Source: Thermoguttaceae bacterium
Lineage (GTDB): Bacteria; Planctomycetota; Planctomycetia; Pirellulales; Thermoguttaceae
Reading direction: 5' to 3'
Assembly (NCBI GenBank): GCA_017441605.1
Contig: JAFRXD010000055.1
Location: forward strand, 1-64,000
DNA length: 64,000 bases
The notes beneath the pieces were generated by a model. The model saw only the letters and a program-made list of their open reading frames with translations. It did no database searches and had not been told where the DNA came from. How positions within the stretch are numbered: position 1 is the first letter of the stretch; each line of letters begins with the position of its first letter. Shown here one piece after another: positions 17,755 through 26,272 of the stretch. The position numbers and the translations under genes were made by a program.

Positions 17755-19494
17755 ATGAACTTTTACCGCCGCGCCGATCGTCCGAAACGCGCCATGCGCC
17801 GACTCGGATACACGCTGCTCGAAATCATGACCTCCGTTACCCTAGCCCTCATGCTAATGTACGCGGTCGCTAGGATCTTCAGCCGCGTCGGAGGTCAAAT
17901 GAACGAAACGATGAGCACGATGGAAATGTCCAACGCGCTCAGAAACGCTAAAAATCGACTCACCGCCGACCTCGAGTCCCTCTCCGCCTCCCCCCAACCC
18001 CCAAGAAACTCCCGCATGAACGACGGGTACCTCTGCTATATCGAAGGCATGGGGGGGCCGATTCCTGTCGTTGGGGCTGGAAACGGTTTTTCGACGGCGG
18101 ATATCGCGTTAGATACCGAGAGGTGCGAGCAATACAACCTTGATCCCGATTTTGTTTCCGACAATACCGTTGGCGATACGGACGATATTCTGTGTTTCAC
18201 CGCGAAAGCTCCCGAAGGGCAGCCATTTCGAGGGCGGTACGTCAAACCCGTTCATAAAGTTAACGCGAGCGGAAACCAGTACCTCAAAGGCGAGCTGGCG
18301 GTCTACGAGTCGCAATATGCCGAGATTATTTGGTTCTGTCGCGGAACGACGCTTTATCGCCGCGTTCTGCCGATTATGCCCGATAATCTGCTGCAAGAAA
18401 GTTTCGACGCCCTTTTCGCAAAAGGAAATTCAAACGATAAGGGGGATCCGAACGACCCGACCGATATTCCCTATCCCATTGGTATCAGACAGGGATTTGG
18501 GTTTTATTCTCTGTACGATATCTCCGTTCATCTCGATTCGAACGGCAACGTTGTCGCCAATACGCTTGGCGATTTGACGAATCGCGCGAATCGATACTTT
18601 TTCTGGAATTCCGTTGGACTTAATCGCAAAATCTTCTCCGACCCCAACGGTAACCAGTTCTCTAAGAAAGTGTTTCCGCTAGCGATGAACGGCTTCAACA
18701 GCGCTTGGTATTGGTTGCGAATGCCCACGCTTCAAGAAAGCGCCTACGAGGGATTTCGCGCGGGGGCGCCTTTTGGGGACGATTCGCAGTGCGGCGTCCC
18801 GTTAATTCCTTTCTTGGGGATTTCTAGTGTTTGGCAGGGCTTTTCGCAAACGCTGACGTATATAAACAACGAGCCCATAAGACCTCTTCAAGGATCGTTC
18901 AGTTGCGCCCAACTCCCCCAAGCGGGAAGACCGTTTATTGATTTTTGGAACAACCCGAACGTCTGGGTGGACGACGTCAATTTGGAAACCGGCGATCTCG
19001 TTGGGACGGCTTCCCCCGATGGACCGTACTACAATCAGGACGTCGTTCTCCAGAACGTGATTAGTTTCAACGTTCGCATTTGGGATCCTAATACGAACGC
19101 GTATATTGATCTCGGCGGCAACTACGATAAGCTTTCCGGCTCCGACAGGTTCGATCCCGACAACTTTGGCTCGCGCGGTTACTATGGCGCCGACGTTCAG
19201 AACGCTCCCGACGGCGCGCTTGAAAAGGCGTGGATTCCTTGCGTTTACGACACGTGGTCCGAGCAGTACCAACGCGACCTGTTCGACTACGACGACGCGA
19301 ACGGCACGTCTTACGCCAACGGCTCCATCCTCGACGTCCTCGCCGACGGCAATTTGAGCTCGTCCTCCCTGCAAGACTTCCCGCCTCCCTACAACGGTCG
19401 CTGCAACAGCCTCCAAATCGAGCTGCGCGTCTTCGATCCGCGAAGCAAGCACATCCGCAACGCGACGTTCAACGTCGATCTTTCGACGCTCTGA
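17755..19494 (+). CDS. PulJ-like pseudopilin / prepilin-type N-methylation protein
   Basis: 579 residues. After a basic leader (RADRPKRAMRRLG) comes a prepilin-type helix, GYTLLEIMTSVTLALMLMYAVA, with glutamate at the +5 position as in type IV pilin-like proteins. The rest is a long extracytoplasmic domain of unknown fold, rich in Asn, Asp and Tyr (NPNVWVDDVNLETGD, IRIWDPNTNAYIDLGG-like). AGGAG precedes the ATG. PulJ-type minor pseudopilins are ~200 residues, so this is much larger; planctomycetes have many such proteins. Bases ~18050-19200 use more A/T-ending codons than the ends of the gene, hinting at a different history for the middle. No other type II secretion gene is nearby. Confidence 0.7.
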   Translation: MNFYRRADRPKRAMRRLGYTLLEIMTSVTLALMLMYAVARIFSRVGGQMNETMSTMEMSNALRNAKNRLTADLESLSASPQPPRNSRMNDGYLCYIEGMGGPIPVVGAGNGFSTADIALDTERCEQYNLDPDFVSDNTVGDTDDILCFTAKAPEGQPFRGRYVKPVHKVNASGNQYLKGELAVYESQYAEIIWFCRGTTLYRRVLPIMPDNLLQESFDALFAKGNSNDKGDPNDPTDIPYPIGIRQGFGFYSLYDISVHLDSNGNVVANTLGDLTNRANRYFFWNSVGLNRKIFSDPNGNQFSKKVFPLAMNGFNSAWYWLRMPTLQESAYEGFRAGAPFGDDSQCGVPLIPFLGISSVWQGFSQTLTYINNEPIRPLQGSFSCAQLPQAGRPFIDFWNNPNVWVDDVNLETGDLVGTASPDGPYYNQDVVLQNVISFNVRIWDPNTNAYIDLGGNYDKLSGSDRFDPDNFGSRGYYGADVQNAPDGALEKAWIPCVYDTWSEQYQRDLFDYDDANGTSYANGSILDVLADGNLSSSSLQDFPPPYNGRCNSLQIELRVFDPRSKHIRNATFNVDLSTL

Positions 19495-19520
19495 TACCGC
19501 GCTCGCGTTAGGGCGAAAGA

Positions 19521-19559
19521 AAACTCTCCGGTTCCCGAAATGGGGATCGGAGAGTTTTT
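19521..19559 (+). terminator. Terminator after the pseudopilin gene
   Basis: AAACTCTCCG (19521-19530) pairs with CGGAGAGTTT (19548-19557), with an inner TTCCC/GGGGA extension, and a T run follows. The remaining gap 19560-19746 shows no gene or clear signal. Confidence 0.8.
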
Positions 19560-19746
19560 CATTTGAGGTCGAGACCTGGGAAGGGACGAGCCGCCCTTTA
19601 AAGCGGACGCAAAACCTCGTCGTGATTTGAACGGTTGACGGCGTCGAGAAGAGGAATCCCGCTTTATTCTTCAGACGTTTTTTTCCGAGCGCTCTTTCGA
19701 AAAGGGAAAGCGGGTTGAGAGTCCCCGTTCCGTTCCCGATTCCCCG

Positions 19747-19786
19747 TAAAAAAGCGCCGCGAAAGAAAAACTTCGTTCGCGACGCT
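19747..19786 (-). terminator. Terminator of the TlpA-like operon
   Basis: 11 bp stem (19753-19763 with 19776-19786, one G-T pair), followed on the minus strand by TTTTTTAC. It lies 31 nt beyond the stop of the last TlpA-like gene. Confidence 0.8.
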
Positions 19787-19817
19787 CCTTCAATCGTTGG
19801 CGAAAAACCGCTCGACC

Positions 19818-20993
19818 TTATTTCACGTTCGGGAAGAGCTTCTCGAGCGCCTTGGTCAGCTTGTCGCCGCGCGCGTTCGTGTCGATCGCTTTGCCGTCCT
19901 TGTCGACGAGAATCATGCGCGGAATCGCGTCGATTCCGTAGTAGTCGCTAAAGCTCTTGTACTTCGCGTTTCCGTCCGCGTCCGTCTGCTCGGCGGCGAG
20001 CGTTTCCGACGCGGTCTTCCAAGGATGCTTTTCCGTCTCTTCGTACTTCTTGAGCGCGTCGAGATCTTGGTCGACGCTGTAGCTAATCACGTCGAATCCC
20101 GCTTCGTGGAATCGCTCGTAGTTCTTGAGAATGCCGGGAACCTCGCCCATGCACGGCCCGCACCACGTCGCGAAGACGTCGATCAAGACGACCTTCCCGC
20201 GATACGATTTCCAATCGATCTCCTTGCCGTCCAGGAAGAGACCTTCGAGAACGACCTCGTTCCCGACCAGCTCCGCCATTCGCTTCTTCCCGAGCAGACC
20301 GTCGGCGAGCTTTTTGCGAATCTTGTCGTTCGACTTCGTGAACGCGTCCGCGATTTTATCGAGCGTCTCGGACGCCAAATCGGGCGCCTTTTCGCCGAGC
20401 GCCTCGCAAAGATCCGAAACTTGGTACGCCACGATATCGATCGCCATCGCCTTGTCGACCAACTCGTCCGCGACCGCTTTCAGCGCGCTCGCGTCGTCCT
20501 TGTCCGCTTTCTCGATTTTCGCGAGCAGCGCGAAAAACGAGAACTGGTCGATTCGCTCTTTGTTCGGCTCGTCCTTCGCTTTTTCCGCCGCGATCAACTT
20601 CTCGAGTTCTTCGACCTCTCCGGTTCGTCCCAAAAGCATCGCGTAAATATTGAAATTGCGATCTCGCTCTTCCTCGTCCGCTTCCGCGTCGTTCGCGAGG
20701 TTCTTAAAGATAACGAGAAACGCCTTCGGCATAACCTCGTTGATCTTCGAGATCGTCGCCTCGTCGGGATTGCTCAGCGCGTTGAGCGCCTCTTGAATCG
20801 CCGCTTGGCGGTCGCGATAAAACTTGGCGTCTTTCCCGTCCGGAACGTCAAATAGCGACATGTCCAGCGCGTTCCCCGAGGTCGCGACGCCCGCCTCGTC
20901 CTCTTGCGCGACGACGACCGACGCGTCGCTCGAGACCGCGAAGAGCGCCAGCGCCAGCGCGGCCGCTCCCAAAATTGTGTTCGTAAGGCGCAT
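19818..20993 (-). CDS. TlpA-like thioredoxin-fold protein 1 (WCGPC)
   Basis: 391 residues with an N-terminal signal peptide (ILGAAALALALFAVSSDASVVVA). Residues ~45-240 form a helical region with no recognised enzyme motif. Residues ~245-391 are a TlpA/ResA-type thioredoxin domain: LIDVFATWCGPCMGEVP with redox cysteines C278 and C281, and the cis-proline loop GIDAIPRMILVD. Such proteins reduce or isomerise thiols in the periplasm. It is the last of three tandem paralogues that share domain order and the GKEIDW.SYRGKVVL start of the thioredoxin domain. A promoter at 23606-23634 and the terminator just downstream suggest one transcript. Confidence 0.85.
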   Translation of the reverse strand: MRLTNTILGAAALALALFAVSSDASVVVAQEDEAGVATSGNALDMSLFDVPDGKDAKFYRDRQAAIQEALNALSNPDEATISKINEVMPKAFLVIFKNLANDAEADEEERDRNFNIYAMLLGRTGEVEELEKLIAAEKAKDEPNKERIDQFSFFALLAKIEKADKDDASALKAVADELVDKAMAIDIVAYQVSDLCEALGEKAPDLASETLDKIADAFTKSNDKIRKKLADGLLGKKRMAELVGNEVVLEGLFLDGKEIDWKSYRGKVVLIDVFATWCGPCMGEVPGILKNYERFHEAGFDVISYSVDQDLDALKKYEETEKHPWKTASETLAAEQTDADGNAKYKSFSDYYGIDAIPRMILVDKDGKAIDTNARGDKLTKALEKLFPNVK

Positions 20994-21065
20994 TTTACCC
21001 TTTCTCTACGATATGGCTTAATTCGAGGCGCGGCGCGAACCGCTCGCGACCCCGCTCCCGTCCCT

Positions 21066-22238
21066 CTATTTTACGTCGGGAAATTGTTCCTTCAAGAGTT
21101 CCCCAAGCCGCGCGCCGCGAACGTCCGTTTCGATGACCTTGCCGTCCTTTCCGACGAGAATCATCTGCGGAATCGCGTTGATTCCGTAGTAGACGCTCAA
21201 ATTCGTGTATTTCGGCTCGCCCTTGTCGTTCTTTTCTTCCATGGACAGCTGTCGCGAGACCGTTTTCCACGGATGCTTCGACTTGGTCTCGTAATTCCGA
21301 AGCGCGGCGAGATCGCGGTCGACGCTGTACGACACGATATCGAACCCCGCCTCGTGGTATTTCTCAAAGTTCTTGAGCAGATTGGGAACCTCGCCCATGT
21401 ACGGACCGCACCAAGTCGCGAAGAAGTCGACCAATACGACCTTGCCTCGATACGAGTTCCAGTCGATCTCTTTGCCTTCGAGATCGAGTCCTTCGAAGAC
21501 CATCTCCTCACCGACGAGCGACGCGAATCGCTTCTTCCCGACCATGCTCTCGCCGACGCGCTTAATCGTTTCGTCCTCCGACTTCGACGCCTTTTCAATT
21601 ATCCGATCGAACGTCTCGAGCCCGAGCTCGCGGTCGCAGTCGAGGAACAGTTCGCAGAACGACGACGCCTCCATCGCGAATCGCCGCGACGTCGTCGCGC
21701 GTTCGACCAGCTCGTCCGCCAGGGCGCGAAGCGCTTGGGCGTCTTTCTTGTCGTTCGCGTCGCCGATTTTCGTCGCGAACAGTTTGATCGACAAAACGTC
21801 GACGCGCATCTCGTCCGGCTCCGACTTGGCTTTTTCCTCGTCGAGCATTTTGCTCAGGGTTTCGACCCCCAATTTTCGCGCGAGCAAGCTCGTGTGCATC
21901 TCAAAATGTTCCGCGCGCTCGTCGGGACTGGCCTCCGGATCCTCCGAGAGACGCCCCGAGATGACGAGATAGGCGTCCGGAAGCCCGGCATCGATTCGAT
22001 TCCACGTTTCCTCGTCGAACTTGTCGCGCTCGCTCAGCGCTTTTTGGATATCCTCCAAGCGCTCGCGGTAGAACGCGACGTCCTTGTCGTCCGGCACGTT
22101 GAGAAGCTCGAAGTCGAACTCCGCTTTCGCGGCTTGGTCCTCTTGAGGCTCGGCGGCGCGCGTCGAGGGCGACTGGCAAGCGAAACAAACGATAAGCGCC
22201 AGCGCGGCGCAACTTAGCGTATTGACGATAACGCGCAT
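21066..22238 (-). CDS. TlpA-like thioredoxin-fold protein 2 with altered active site (WCGPY)
   Basis: 390 residues, same architecture as its neighbours: signal peptide, ~200-residue helical region, C-terminal TlpA domain. The active site reads FATWCGPYMGEVP. C277 is kept, but the second cysteine is tyrosine (Y280, codon TAC where TGC would give Cys). A single-cysteine CxxS-like site cannot cycle a disulfide by itself, but it can form mixed disulfides or glutathionylated intermediates, as monothiol relatives do. The cis-proline loop GINAIPQMILVG is intact and the rest is well conserved, arguing against a dead gene. It lies between the WCGPC paralogues with 106 and 72 nt spacers. Confidence 0.85.
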   Translation of the reverse strand: MRVIVNTLSCAALALIVCFACQSPSTRAAEPQEDQAAKAEFDFELLNVPDDKDVAFYRERLEDIQKALSERDKFDEETWNRIDAGLPDAYLVISGRLSEDPEASPDERAEHFEMHTSLLARKLGVETLSKMLDEEKAKSEPDEMRVDVLSIKLFATKIGDANDKKDAQALRALADELVERATTSRRFAMEASSFCELFLDCDRELGLETFDRIIEKASKSEDETIKRVGESMVGKKRFASLVGEEMVFEGLDLEGKEIDWNSYRGKVVLVDFFATWCGPYMGEVPNLLKNFEKYHEAGFDIVSYSVDRDLAALRNYETKSKHPWKTVSRQLSMEEKNDKGEPKYTNLSVYYGINAIPQMILVGKDGKVIETDVRGARLGELLKEQFPDVK

Positions 22239-22344
22239 AAATAAAGACCTCGTCGAGCGCCGCGCGTCCCGGCAAGTCGCGGGAATTGGCGGCGCGGATT
22301 GCTATGAAAAAATGTCGATTTCGATACTTAAAAACGATTGGCGC

Positions 22345-23496
22345 CTACTCGACGCCCGGGAAAAGTTGTTGCAAAAGGGTTCGCAAGCGCGCCCCCTTGG
22401 CGTCGACGTCGACGACGTTCCCTTCGGCGTCGACTAAAATCGCGCGCGGAATTCCGGTTATCGCGTAATATTTCAGCAAATCGACGAACGGCTTGTCCTT
22501 CGATTCGACCGAGAGTTTTTGCGAGACCGTTTTCCACGGCAAGCGTCGTTCCGCGACGAACTTATTGAGCGCCGCGACGTCCGAGTCGCAGCTGTACCCG
22601 ACGACCTCGAACCCCGCGTCTCGATACTTTTCGCGCATCGCCTCGACGTTCGGCAATTCCGCGCGGCACGGTCCGCACCACGTCGCCCAAAAGTCGATCA
22701 GCACGACTTTTCCGCGATACGCGCTCCAGTCGAGCTCCGTTCCGTCGGTTAGAACGCCCTCGAAGCGGATCTTGTTGCCGACCAAGTTCGCGAATCGCTC
22801 CTTGGCGCCGTCGGAAACGACCGAATCCCGCAGCGTTTTATTCCCGCTCGCGACAAATCGTCGCAAGCGCTTCTCTTTCGCCGCCTCGGCGAGCGCCTTG
22901 TCCTCTTGGTCGAGCAGTTTGACGACTCGATCGAGGAGTTGGACGTTCGCGGGAACCGGCTCCTCGATCGCCTTGGCGACTAGGGAATCGACGACCTTTC
23001 GCGCCGAAGCCCCGTCGTTCTTCTTCAGCGCGACCATAACCGTCGCCCCGGTCAGCGAGTATTCGAGAAGCGCCGTTCGATTCGCGTCCGGACTCGGCTT
23101 GCGCGCCTCCTCGTCGCGCAGCGCCCGCAACTCGTCGAGCGCGCCCTTGTTCAGCAGAAGGTCGCACAGTTTCGCGAGCGCGTCGAGCGACTCGTTTTCC
23201 TTGTGCCCGTAGACCGCCAGAATTTCTCGGCTAATTTCGCCGAGCGCCGCCGCGACCTTTTTCTCGACGATCTCGTACTCTTGGCGCGTCGACGCCTTGC
23301 CGACGAACCGGCGTTTCTCGCCTTTGATTTTGTCGCGAAGAGACTCGTAGAACGCGAGGTCTTTCCCTTTGGGAACCTCGAGGAGCGTTTCGTTGAACTC
23401 GCCCGCGCCCGCCGCGAGCGATTCGACCGAACTAAGCGCGACGAAAACCGCCGCGAGCGAAACGACAAGAGCCGCCGCGTAGATTAGTTTTCTCAT
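22345..23496 (-). CDS. TlpA-like thioredoxin-fold protein 3 (WCGPC)
   Basis: 383 residues: signal peptide (LIYAAALVVSLAAVFVALSSVESLAA), helical middle, C-terminal thioredoxin domain with LIDFWATWCGPCRAELP (C274, C277) and cis-proline loop AITGIPRAILVD. It is the first gene of the three-gene TlpA-like operon. It is the most diverged of the three in the helical region and lacks the GEV that follows the active site in the other two (RAE instead). Likely periplasmic thiol-disulfide exchange; partner proteins cannot be inferred. Confidence 0.85.
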   Translation of the reverse strand: MRKLIYAAALVVSLAAVFVALSSVESLAAGAGEFNETLLEVPKGKDLAFYESLRDKIKGEKRRFVGKASTRQEYEIVEKKVAAALGEISREILAVYGHKENESLDALAKLCDLLLNKGALDELRALRDEEARKPSPDANRTALLEYSLTGATVMVALKKNDGASARKVVDSLVAKAIEEPVPANVQLLDRVVKLLDQEDKALAEAAKEKRLRRFVASGNKTLRDSVVSDGAKERFANLVGNKIRFEGVLTDGTELDWSAYRGKVVLIDFWATWCGPCRAELPNVEAMREKYRDAGFEVVGYSCDSDVAALNKFVAERRLPWKTVSQKLSVESKDKPFVDLLKYYAITGIPRAILVDAEGNVVDVDAKGARLRTLLQQLFPGVE

Positions 23497-23605
23497 AAAT
23501 CAATCCGTTCCCAAGGGTTGACGCGGTCGGGGGAAACCGCGCGAAAAAGGAGACGCGCCTAGCGCTCGCCTTTCCTTAGCGGAATCGACGCTCGCGCGCG
23601 AGTCC

Positions 23606-23634
23606 ATTGTAACCGGCGCGCGACGAGAAAACAA
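23606..23634 (-). promoter_or_regulatory. Promoter of the TlpA-like operon
   Basis: On the minus strand TTGTTT (plus 23629-23634), 17 nt spacer, TACAAT (plus 23606-23611), ~110 nt before the first ATG. Confidence 0.6.
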
Positions 23635-23700
23635 GAAAACGGAGAAAGTTTGTTCGCGCAAAACGAATTATGTCGACGATTGCGCGGGTTGCGCGAACTT

Positions 23701-25185
23701 TTAGGGTTGTTCCTTAGGTTCGTCCTCTTTGAGAAGTTCGAGTCCGACGAACGCCAAACTCCCTAGCAACATAACGCGATCCTTTGCCACGCTTGGCATT
23801 AGATCGAAATTGGGAACCGATTCGTCGAGCGAATTTTGACCGAGCGTCGCCAAAAGAGCCGCCATCTTAATTTTTTTGCGCAAAACGTCGCTAAGCTTCT
23901 CGCCCGATTTCAACGCCGCCGACGCCTCGCGGTAGTCGTCTTTTTGAATCGATTGGAGCGCTCGCGTTACCGACTCGTCGCCGATTAGTTTTTCTCCAGC
24001 AAGAACCGCGAGCCCGAGATTCGCGATTTTGCGCTTCAATGGATCCGTTTCGACCGGCGTTGGCGTCGGACTTGACGTCTCCGCGCTCGGCTCGTCCGAT
24101 TCCGCGACCGGCGATTCCGGAGCTTCGACCGCGACCGGATCCTCCGCGTTCGGTTCCGCTTCGGGCTCGCTCGGAGCGACCGGTTCCGGCGCGACCGTTG
24201 GACGAGGCGGAGGGATTAGCGCCACGCGAAAACCGTAGTTCGCGTTGCGCGCGTCCGGCAAATTCGCCCCGCGATACGCGCAGCGCGCCAGCGCCGGAGC
24301 CGCGTCCCAGCCCCCGCCGCGCAACACTCGGTACTCGCCCAGCGCCGCCCCTTGCGGGTCGACGACCGGGGTCGACGGATACGTTCCAAAACGATCCGCG
24401 CACCATTCCCAGACGTTTCCGAGCGCGTCGTAGAGACCCCAAGCGTTCGGCTCGAACGATCCGACCGGCGAGGTCGCCGCGAATCCGTCGTCGAACGGAA
24501 ACGCCGCCGCCCACTTGCGCCCCGACGCGTTTCCGGACTCGTCCGCCGCGTTGAGATATTTCGCGCCCTCGCTCGCGTCGTCCCCCCAGAAAAATTCGCT
24601 AGAAGATCCCGCGCGCGCCGCGTATTCCCATTGCGTCTCGGTCGGAAGCGCGTAGCGAGGAGTTCCCCCAAGTTCCGGCTCCTCGACCGCCGTCGCGTTG
24701 AGCCAGTTGACGTACTCCAACGCGTCGTAATAACTTACGCACACGACCGGATCCTTGCTCGTTTGCTCGAATCCCGGTTCTTGCCAATTCAGTCCCGCCG
24801 ATTCGACCCAAGTTCCCGTCGCGTCGACTCCGCGTCCGGAGCCTTTTTGCTCCGCCGTCGTGCGGTATCCCGTCGCTTGAACGAAGCGACGAAAATCCCC
24901 GACCGTTACCGGATACTTCGCCATATAGAACGCCGTCGTCAACGTCGCGCGTCGACGGACCGCCGTATTGAGCGACTCCGCCTGCCCGCCGGGGTATTTC
25001 CGAAGGATCTCGTCGGTCGACAGATCGTTACCCATCATAAAGACGCCCGGCTCGATCAGGCAAAACTCCGTTCCGGACGCGGCGAGAAACTCTTTTGGAA
25101 GCCCGTCCGTTCCCTCGGCTCCAAAAAGGGAGCCCGCCAGCGCGAGCGATAGCGCCAAGACCAATGGGAATTTGAATCCTTTCAT
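23701..25185 (-). CDS. Exported SUMF1/FGE-fold protein with Pro/Glu linker and helical tail
   Basis: 494 residues from ATG 25185, which has GAGGAG upstream (the frame is open one codon further to a TTG). Signal peptide (FPLVLALSLALAGSLFG), then a formylglycine-generating-enzyme fold domain to about residue 325: IEPGVFMMGND, YALPTETQWEYAARAG, LYDALGNVWEWCADRF, RVLRGGGWD and YGFRVAL. The region where true FGE carries its cysteine pair reads WDAAPALARCAYRGAN, so the catalytic pair seems absent and a sulfatase-activating role is unlikely. A Pro/Glu/Ala linker (residues ~330-385) leads to a helical C-terminal domain. It follows the esterase gene after 113 nt and is probably in the TPR-esterase-SUMF1 operon. 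Confidence 0.8.
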   Translation of the reverse strand: MKGFKFPLVLALSLALAGSLFGAEGTDGLPKEFLAASGTEFCLIEPGVFMMGNDLSTDEILRKYPGGQAESLNTAVRRRATLTTAFYMAKYPVTVGDFRRFVQATGYRTTAEQKGSGRGVDATGTWVESAGLNWQEPGFEQTSKDPVVCVSYYDALEYVNWLNATAVEEPELGGTPRYALPTETQWEYAARAGSSSEFFWGDDASEGAKYLNAADESGNASGRKWAAAFPFDDGFAATSPVGSFEPNAWGLYDALGNVWEWCADRFGTYPSTPVVDPQGAALGEYRVLRGGGWDAAPALARCAYRGANLPDARNANYGFRVALIPPPRPTVAPEPVAPSEPEAEPNAEDPVAVEAPESPVAESDEPSAETSSPTPTPVETDPLKRKIANLGLAVLAGEKLIGDESVTRALQSIQKDDYREASAALKSGEKLSDVLRKKIKMAALLATLGQNSLDESVPNFDLMPSVAKDRVMLLGSLAFVGLELLKEDEPKEQP

Positions 25186-25298
25186 CAACGACTCCTCAAA
25201 ATCGCGGTTCCGTCCGGGAAGTTGGGTATTTCTTTTCTCAATTGGAGCGCCTCGAGCGCTAAACTCTCGAGACGCTCGCTAGTCGAAAGACGCGGAAA

Positions 25299-26228
25299 TT
25301 ACCATCCGAGAAATTCGAGTATTTCTCGCTTCATATGATCCCCCGAGAAGAGCGTGTGAATATCGTGAACGCCCCCGTCGGAAACCATAAGCTGGGTTCG
25401 AACTCCCGCGATGCGAAGCGTTTCGTACATCATCGAGCTCTGAGTGAGCGGGACGAACGGGTCGTTCGTCCCTTGCAACAGGATTGTCGGCGCGTATTTC
25501 CCGTCGACGTAAGTAATCGGCGAGAATTTTTTTGCGCGCTCTTGAAGTTCCTTGTATTGGTCCGCATTGTTTTTATCGGCGGCTTCGCGAGGCATATCGA
25601 CCGCCAGATAGACGCAGTCGATCGACTGTTTCGCGTAGCGATCGAACGCGACCGTGAAGTCCGTCGGTCCGTAGAAATCCACGACTCGCTGAACTTGCCC
25701 CGAAACGTCGAGATTGTCGCCGACGTTAAACGGCGACTGTTCGTCGGAAATCCCGAGCGTCAGGGAGAGATGTCCCCCGCTCGAAGCGCCGGAGACCGCG
25801 AAACGATCCGGATCGTAGCCGTACTCGGCGGCGTGTTTGCGGAGGAATCGAACCGCCGCGCGAACGTCTTCCATCGGGGCGGGGAATGGCGCTTCGTTGA
25901 TCGGACGGTGCGAAACGCTCGCGACCGCGAATCCGCGCTCCAGAGCCCCGAGACTGTTCCAAATTCCGCCGTTTCCGGGCTCGCCGCTGTACCAACAACC
26001 GCTGTCGAGCCAAATGACCAACGGTTCGCCTTTCAGCGTCTCGCCGTCTTTGAGCGGAAGAAACAGATTCAATTTGATCTCGCGATCTCCGACCTTCTTG
26101 TATACCACATCGGAAATCTGCTGGAACTTCGGTTGTTCTTGCGCTTGGGCGAACAGAGCGACGACCGCGAAGGCCAAGAACAGCGACGCGACGAAAGTCG
26201 CGCGAAGCGAAAATGGAAAACGTTGCAT
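25299..26228 (-). CDS. Exported alpha/beta-hydrolase (esterase/lipase-like)
   Basis: 309 residues from ATG 26228, followed by a signal peptide (FVASLFLAFAVVALFAQA); the frame stays open upstream but without start signals. Nucleophile elbow GASSGGH, acid in GTNDPFVP and histidine in GGVHDIH complete an alpha/beta-hydrolase triad. The oxyanion region usually reading HGGGW is LDSGCWYSGE, a change seen in BD-FAE/esterase-like planctomycete proteins. Likely a periplasmic carbohydrate or other esterase. It lies 44 nt after the TPR gene on the same strand. Confidence 0.75.
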   Translation of the reverse strand: MQRFPFSLRATFVASLFLAFAVVALFAQAQEQPKFQQISDVVYKKVGDREIKLNLFLPLKDGETLKGEPLVIWLDSGCWYSGEPGNGGIWNSLGALERGFAVASVSHRPINEAPFPAPMEDVRAAVRFLRKHAAEYGYDPDRFAVSGASSGGHLSLTLGISDEQSPFNVGDNLDVSGQVQRVVDFYGPTDFTVAFDRYAKQSIDCVYLAVDMPREAADKNNADQYKELQERAKKFSPITYVDGKYAPTILLQGTNDPFVPLTQSSMMYETLRIAGVRTQLMVSDGGVHDIHTLFSGDHMKREILEFLGW

Positions 26229-26272
26229 TGACGAACTCGCTATGTCTAGTGATAAAAAAGGGTAACTAACGA

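Noticed and set aside
19797..20855. 352-codon plus-strand open frame over the first TlpA-like gene
   Set aside because: Shadow; the minus strand has a signal peptide, WCGPC site, promoter and terminator.
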